Assembly: GCA_030627705.1 (NCBI GenBank)
Contig: DAOVTE010000004.1
Location: 1 to 35,954, forward strand
From: Bacteroidales bacterium
Lineage (GTDB): Bacteria > Bacteroidota > Bacteroidia > Bacteroidales > JAFGXI01
Length of the DNA stretch: 35,954 nt
Direction of reading: 5' to 3'
The notes beneath the pieces were generated by a model that saw only the letters and a program-made list of their open reading frames with translations, was not told the DNA's origin and searched no databases. The translations under genes were made by a program, and so were the position numbers. Positions 32,976 to 35,954 of this stretch are shown one piece after another. Every line of letters starts with the position of its first letter. Position 1 is the stretch's first letter.

Positions 32976-34400
32976 ATGGTTGATCAATTACAAAATAAAA
33001 TATTTAAGATAATTTCTAATATTGTTGATGATAATAATATAGAATCATACGTTATAGGTGGATTTGTACGAGATATTTTATTAAAACGAGACTCTAAAGA
33101 TATTGATGTAGTTGTAGTTGGAAGCGGAATATCAATAGCTAAACAAGTTGCAAAAAAAGTAGGCAATTTAAAAGTGTCTGTTTTTAAAACCTTTGGAACT
33201 GCAATGTTTAAATATAATGATGTAGAAGTAGAATTTGTTGGTGCACGTAAAGAATCATACAATAGAAATTCAAGAAAACCAACTGTAGAAAACGGAACAT
33301 TAAAAGACGACCAAGAACGACGAGATTTTACAATAAATGCCCTAGCCATATCATTAAATAACAAAACTTACGGAAAACTTATAGACCCTTTCGGTGGGAT
33401 AAACGATCTAGAAAACAAAATAATTAAAACTCCGTTAGATTCTGACATTACTTTCTCCGACGATCCTTTACGAATGCTTAGAGCAATTAGATTTGCAACA
33501 CAACTAGATTTTACAATAGAAGAAAAAACATTTAATTCTATAGTTAGGAATAAGGATAGAATAAACATAATTTCGAAAGAGAGAATAGTTGATGAGCTAA
33601 ATAAAATTGTAATGTCGACAAACCCATCGTACGGATTTAGATTACTTGACAAAAGCGGATTGCTAAAAATTATTTTCCCAGAGCTTTACGAATTAAAGGG
33701 CGTTGAGATAATAGATGGTTTGGCTCACAAAGAAAATTTCGATCATACGGTTAAAGTTTTAGATAATTTGTGTAGAACTACCGACGATTTATGGCTGCGG
33801 TGGGCGGCTATTTTCCATGATATTGCAAAAACACGTACCAAAAAATTTATTACAGGACAAGGTTGGACATTTCATGCACACGAATTTGTTGGTGCCAAAA
33901 TGGTTCCTAAAGTCTTTAACCGAATGAAATTGCCAATGAACGAAAAAATGAAATTTGTTCAGAAAATGGTATTATTACATTTGCGACCAATTAATCTTGC
34001 ACAAGAAAAAGTTACAGACTCTGCAGTACGTAGACTATTATTCGATGCAGGCAACGATATAGATAAACTTATGCTTTTAGCAGAAGCCGATATCACATCT
34101 AATAATAGAGCAAAGGTTAGCAAGTTTATGAATAATTTTGCTTTGGTGCGTCGTAAACTAAAAGAAGTGGAGGAAAAAGACAATATCCGAAACTGGAAAT
34201 CTCCAATATCTGGCGAGTTAATTATTTCCACATTCAAGATCTCACCATCTAAAACCGTTGGTATTATTAAAGATTCTATAAAAGATGCTATTCTAGATGG
34301 CGAAATAGAAAACAACTACGAAAGTGCCTATAATTTTATGTTAAAAAAAGGCTCTGAGCTTGGCTTATCCGATACCAAAGGGTATTGCGAAAAGTTTTAA
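32976..34400 (+). CDS. cca: CCA tRNA nucleotidyltransferase with HD domain
   Basis: A 474-residue class II CCA-adding enzyme that completes the 3' CCA end of tRNAs. The nucleotidyltransferase head has YVIGGFVRDILL (25-36) and the metal-binding D42 and D44 in KDIDVVVVG. EFVGARKESY and DQERRDFTINALAIS follow, and then the neck and body. An HD phosphohydrolase-type domain is seen around residue 280 (AIFHDIAKTR, HAHEFVGAK). A TAATTTTG box lies at 32924-32931, 44 nt before the ATG. Confidence 0.93.
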   Translation: MVDQLQNKIFKIISNIVDDNNIESYVIGGFVRDILLKRDSKDIDVVVVGSGISIAKQVAKKVGNLKVSVFKTFGTAMFKYNDVEVEFVGARKESYNRNSRKPTVENGTLKDDQERRDFTINALAISLNNKTYGKLIDPFGGINDLENKIIKTPLDSDITFSDDPLRMLRAIRFATQLDFTIEEKTFNSIVRNKDRINIISKERIVDELNKIVMSTNPSYGFRLLDKSGLLKIIFPELYELKGVEIIDGLAHKENFDHTVKVLDNLCRTTDDLWLRWAAIFHDIAKTRTKKFITGQGWTFHAHEFVGAKMVPKVFNRMKLPMNEKMKFVQKMVLLHLRPINLAQEKVTDSAVRRLLFDAGNDIDKLMLLAEADITSNNRAKVSKFMNNFALVRRKLKEVEEKDNIRNWKSPISGELIISTFKISPSKTVGIIKDSIKDAILDGEIENNYESAYNFMLKKGSELGLSDTKGYCEKF

Positions 34401-34490
34401 CTGTTCTTTATTGTTCAGAAATTTGCATTTTGAGAAATTAATAATATCAATTTATACCGAAGATATTAGCAACCATTTTGTCTATTAAAC

Positions 34491-34533
34491 CTATATATTT
34501 AGATTTAACGAAAATGTTCGTTAAAATATATAG
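34491..34533. repeat. Long bulged hairpin downstream of cca
   Basis: Outer stem CTATATAT/ATATATAG (8 bp) and inner stem TTTAACGAA/TTCGTTAAA (9 bp) are separated on the left by the 5-nt bulge TTAGA; the loop is AATG. All 17 pairs are perfect. No T-run follows, so it is not a standard terminator. It may be a small RNA element, an RNA processing site or an operator. Confidence 0.6.
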
Positions 34534-34711
34534 TCTTCATAAGTTAAAGATTAGACTTTGCACTTAATTAGTTTCTAAACTTATTAAAATTAAGGACAGT
34601 ATATATTTTGATACCGTGTTGAGTCTGATATTATTTCTGCAGAAATTATTGTTGATGAGGCTGTTTTTTTTGTGTGTAAAAAGTGGTGGCTTGAATATTG
34701 ATTTTTTGATA

Positions 34712-34736
34712 ATAGTATTGTTTATAATAATACTAT
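34712..34736. repeat. AT-rich inverted repeat ATAGTATT/AATACTAT
   Basis: Perfect 8-bp arms around a 9-nt loop, about 115 nt before the TPR repeat gene. No T-run follows. Confidence 0.4.
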
Positions 34737-34850
34737 GACTAGTAAAATAATTCTAAATATGAAAGTCTTTTTACCATAAAACATATTTTTGACTATATTT
34801 TACAAGAAATATTTATTATATTTACAAAAATAATCTAAATAAATGTAAAA

Positions 34851-35954
34851 GTGAGAAAGATAACATTTATAATATTAGCTCTTTTTTTATTCATTATTAA
34901 TCTTAATGCACAAGATATAAATAAGGCATTTGAATATTTCAATTCTAAACAATACGAAGAAGCAGCTAAAGAGTTTGAAGCACTTATACCTAATTACAAA
35001 AATCTATACGGAGAAAAGGATACGACAAATTTACTCTTATATTATTATATACAGCTGTAAGTTTTGATAGAGATAATAACTACAAAAAAGCAGAAGAATA
35101 TTACATAGAATGTAATACTGTTTATAAAAAAAATGGTTATGTTAAAAATCGAAATTATGCTGTTAGTTGTGGCAACCTTGCATTATTATATAGTAACACA
35201 GGTAATTATAGTAAAGCTGAACTACTTTATATTGAACTAAAAGAAATACGAGAAAAAGTATTAGGAAAAGAGCACCCAGATTATGCTACAAGCTGTAATA
35301 ATCTAGCTGCAATATATAAAATCACAGACAATTACCAAAAGGTCGAACAACTTTATATTGAAGTAAAGGCAATACGTGAAAAAGTATTAGGCAAAGAACA
35401 TCCGGATTATGCTACAAGCTGTAATAACCTTGCTGGATTATACTACAATATGGGTAACTACCAAAAAGCAGAACCGTTTTATATTGAAGCAAAAGAAATA
35501 GAAGCAAAGGTATTAGGCAAAGAACACCCAGATTATGCTACAAGCTGTAATAATCTTGCTGGATTATACTACAATATGGGTAACTACCAAAAAGCCGAAT
35601 CGCTTTATGTTGAAGCAAAAGTAATACGAGAAAAAGTATTAGGCAAAGAACACACGGATTATGCTACAAGCTGTAATAATCTTGCCGGATTATACGACAA
35701 TATGGGTAATTACCAAAAAGCCGAACCACTTTATATTGAAGCCAAAGCAATCCGAGAAAAAGTATTAGGCAAAGAACACCCATATTATGCTACAGGTTGT
35801 AATAATCTTGCCCTATTATATATTAACATAGGCAATTATAGTAAAGCAGAATTGCTTTATATTGAAGCAAAAGAAATAGAAGCAAAGGTATTAGGCAAAG
35901 AACACCCAGATTATGCTACAAGCTGTAATAATCTTGCTGGATTATACTACAATA
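34851..35954 (+). pseudogene. Frameshifted kinesin-light-chain-type TPR gene, cut by the window edge
   Basis: Translation starts at GTG 34851 with a signal peptide (ITFIILALFLFIINLNAQ) and a first helical repeat (FEYFNSKQYEEAAKEFEAL), then stops at 35058-35060. The protein continues without stops in another frame from about 35048 (TAVSFDRDNNYKKAEEYY) to the window end, through at least six 42-residue TPR_12-like units. The shift falls in the low-complexity run TATATTATTATATA (35037-35051) and equals loss of one base or gain of two. There is no classical slippery heptamer. It could be a true pseudogene, a sequencing or assembly error, or a phase-variable tract. Family members are scaffolding proteins. 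Confidence 0.8.
35153..35954 (+). repeat. 126-bp tandem TPR-coding repeats
   Basis: Units begin at 35153, 35279, 35405, 35531, 35657, 35783 and 35909, an exact 126-bp period. Each encodes 42 residues around YATSCNNLA, NYQKAE and KVLGKEHP. The middle units are nearly identical in DNA, whereas the first is diverged, which suggests recent expansion. The array runs off the window. Confidence 0.95.

Larger units (their letters stand above)
34401..34850. other. 450-bp non-coding region with two hairpins
   Basis: No gene is supported. It holds the bulged hairpin at 34491-34533 and the AT-rich hairpin at 34712-34736. A 27-codon hydrophobic open frame (34655-34738) and a 29-codon stretch without start near 34607-34695 are probably chance. 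Confidence 0.5.

Noticed and set aside
33368-34315. Open frames antisense to cca
   Set aside because: Serine- and isoleucine-rich translations typical of reversed coding DNA.
34607-34695. 29-codon stretch ending VFFVCKKWWLEY, possible gene remnant
   Set aside because: It lacks a start, is short, and resembles no family that I can name.
34655-34738. 27-codon hydrophobic open frame after cca
   Set aside because: T-rich DNA gives hydrophobic codons by chance; no ribosome-binding site, promoter or homologue is recognised.
35030-35060. Programmed -1 ribosomal frameshift in the TPR gene
   Set aside because: No X XXY YYZ slippery heptamer or following stem is visible; mutation or sequence error is simpler.

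Overview
This window looks like a chromosome segment of a low-GC Bacteroidota bacterium, probably a Bacteroidales/Marinilabiliales-type anaerobe (inference). The evidence is a type IX secretion (T9SS) cargo with the gliding-motility C-terminal domain, a PorX-type regulator, a PorE-like OmpA protein, TAnnTTTG-type promoter boxes, and very few Shine-Dalgarno sequences. An anaerobic, H2-cycling lifestyle is suggested by a trimeric [FeFe] hydrogenase. Menaquinone is made by the futalosine route. No tRNA, rRNA, insertion sequence, prophage or CRISPR array was seen.

Layout. 1-2790: 3' end of a giant T9SS cargo. 2793-6419 (minus): tsaE, porX, fabD, folE. 6559-10707 (plus): mqnB, an unknown gene, mqnD, a Dabb protein, manA-like and engB, closed by a two-way terminator. 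10819-11601 (minus): a lipoprotein. 11846-12936 (plus): rpsF-rpsR-rplI with a strong terminator. 13051-14167 (minus): ndk and mnmD. 14284-16377: PorE-like protein. 16588-27050: a signalling and hydrogen block. 27194-28138 (minus): two small secreted proteins. 28235-29369: ECF sigma factor and membrane anti-sigma factor. 29343-31154 (minus): membrane-anchored MutS-like ATPase. 31361-32371: a DRE-TIM lyase-like enzyme. 32456-32815 (minus): thioredoxin. 32976-34400: CCA-adding enzyme. 34851-end: a frameshifted TPR repeat gene cut by the window edge.

The most notable region is 16588-27050. A soluble PAS histidine kinase and a NarL-type regulator (1-nt spacing) come first, then an unusual stand-alone receiver with a large insertion, then hydC-hydB-hydA. 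HydABC is predicted to couple H2 with NAD(H) and ferredoxin by electron bifurcation. Directly downstream lies a one-polypeptide fusion of ferredoxin clusters, an [FeFe]-hydrogenase H-cluster domain with altered motifs, a CxxC-x4-C iron-sulfur domain and a complete histidine kinase. It is followed by a stand-alone receiver and a receiver-kinase hybrid. I read this as an H2- or redox-sensing phosphorelay that monitors or controls the catalytic hydrogenase. It corresponds in outline to the histidine-kinase-linked group C [FeFe] hydrogenases. No hydEFG maturase genes are present, and no DNA-binding output domain is encoded downstream of the sensor, so the output of the relay is open.

Other points worth attention are strong Shine-Dalgarno sequences before rpsR and rplI in a window that otherwise almost lacks them, the HMG-CoA-lyase-like enzyme with Gln where the catalytic Cys should be, and the 126-bp tandem TPR units after a frameshift.
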